From Candidatus Mediterraneibacter gallistercoris (lineage in GTDB: Bacteria; Bacillota_A; Clostridia; Lachnospirales; Lachnospiraceae): 5,450 nt of DNA. A program made the translations under genes and the position numbers. Below are positions 5,449 through 5,450 of the stretch, piece after piece (position 1 is the stretch's first letter; each line of letters starts with the position of its first letter). The notes below the pieces were generated by a model. It did no database searches. It was not told the DNA's origin and was given only the letters and a program-made list of their open reading frames with translations. Where the stretch lies: NCBI GenBank assembly GCA_019119745.1, contig DWWI01000049.1, forward strand, positions 1-5,450, given 5' to 3'.

Positions 5449-5450
5449 TG

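Noticed and set aside
1..5450. Mobile elements, CRISPR arrays, tRNA or rRNA genes, phage or defence genes
   Set aside because: I read both strands and saw no spaced direct repeats, cloverleaf-like segments, transposase motifs or terminal inverted repeats; genes fill almost all of the window.

Overview
The window is one compact, leftward-reading (minus-strand) gene block with about 95% coding density. It probably comes from a Firmicute of the class Clostridia, most likely Lachnospiraceae (Clostridium cluster XIVa). The support is strong purine-rich Shine-Dalgarno (SD) sites (AGGAGG, AAAGGAG) before most genes, intermediate GC content, a stand-alone clostridial-type AICAR formyltransferase beside a PurO-type IMP cyclohydrolase, and a fused TsaB-RimI protein. 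From memory, these last two arrangements are typical of that group. The genus cannot be read from this sequence.

In the direction of transcription (high to low coordinates) the order is as follows. (1) 5402-4005: a CNNM/CorC-type membrane protein (DUF21, two CBS domains, CorC_HlyC domain), preceded by an extended -10 promoter motif and an SD that can be sequestered in a stem. (2) 3988-3275: an IMP cyclohydrolase of the PurO family. (3) 3242-2064: an AICAR transformylase lacking the cyclohydrolase half of ordinary PurH. (4) 2028-1594: TsaE, the ATPase of tRNA t6A synthesis. (5) 1542-355: a bifunctional TsaB-RimI fusion. (6) After a 129-nt spacer holding a candidate promoter, a palindrome and a GC-rich hairpin, a small four-cysteine (2 x CxxC) protein at 225-1 that runs off the window edge.

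Genes 1-5 are separated by only 16 to 51 nt and no terminator is visible between them, so they probably form one operon. Two functional pairs stand out. PurO plus the stand-alone formyltransferase together perform the last two steps of de novo purine synthesis (AICAR to FAICAR to IMP), normally done by one bifunctional PurH. TsaE plus TsaB belong to the threonylcarbamoyl-adenosine (t6A37) tRNA modification machinery, with RimI (N-terminal acetylation of ribosomal protein S18) attached covalently to TsaB. The partner TsaD is not in the window. Why a CNNM-type transporter leads the operon is unknown; many of the downstream enzymes use ATP, Mg2+ or both, but a link is speculation.

I see no mobile element, phage gene, CRISPR array, tRNA or rRNA. 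The window is mostly housekeeping, and I do not see a clear undescribed system. The observations most worth checking are the split purine module, the fusion with its tandem-repeat linker and its Glu-to-Asp change at the presumed RimI catalytic base, and the control elements at the two ends of the block.
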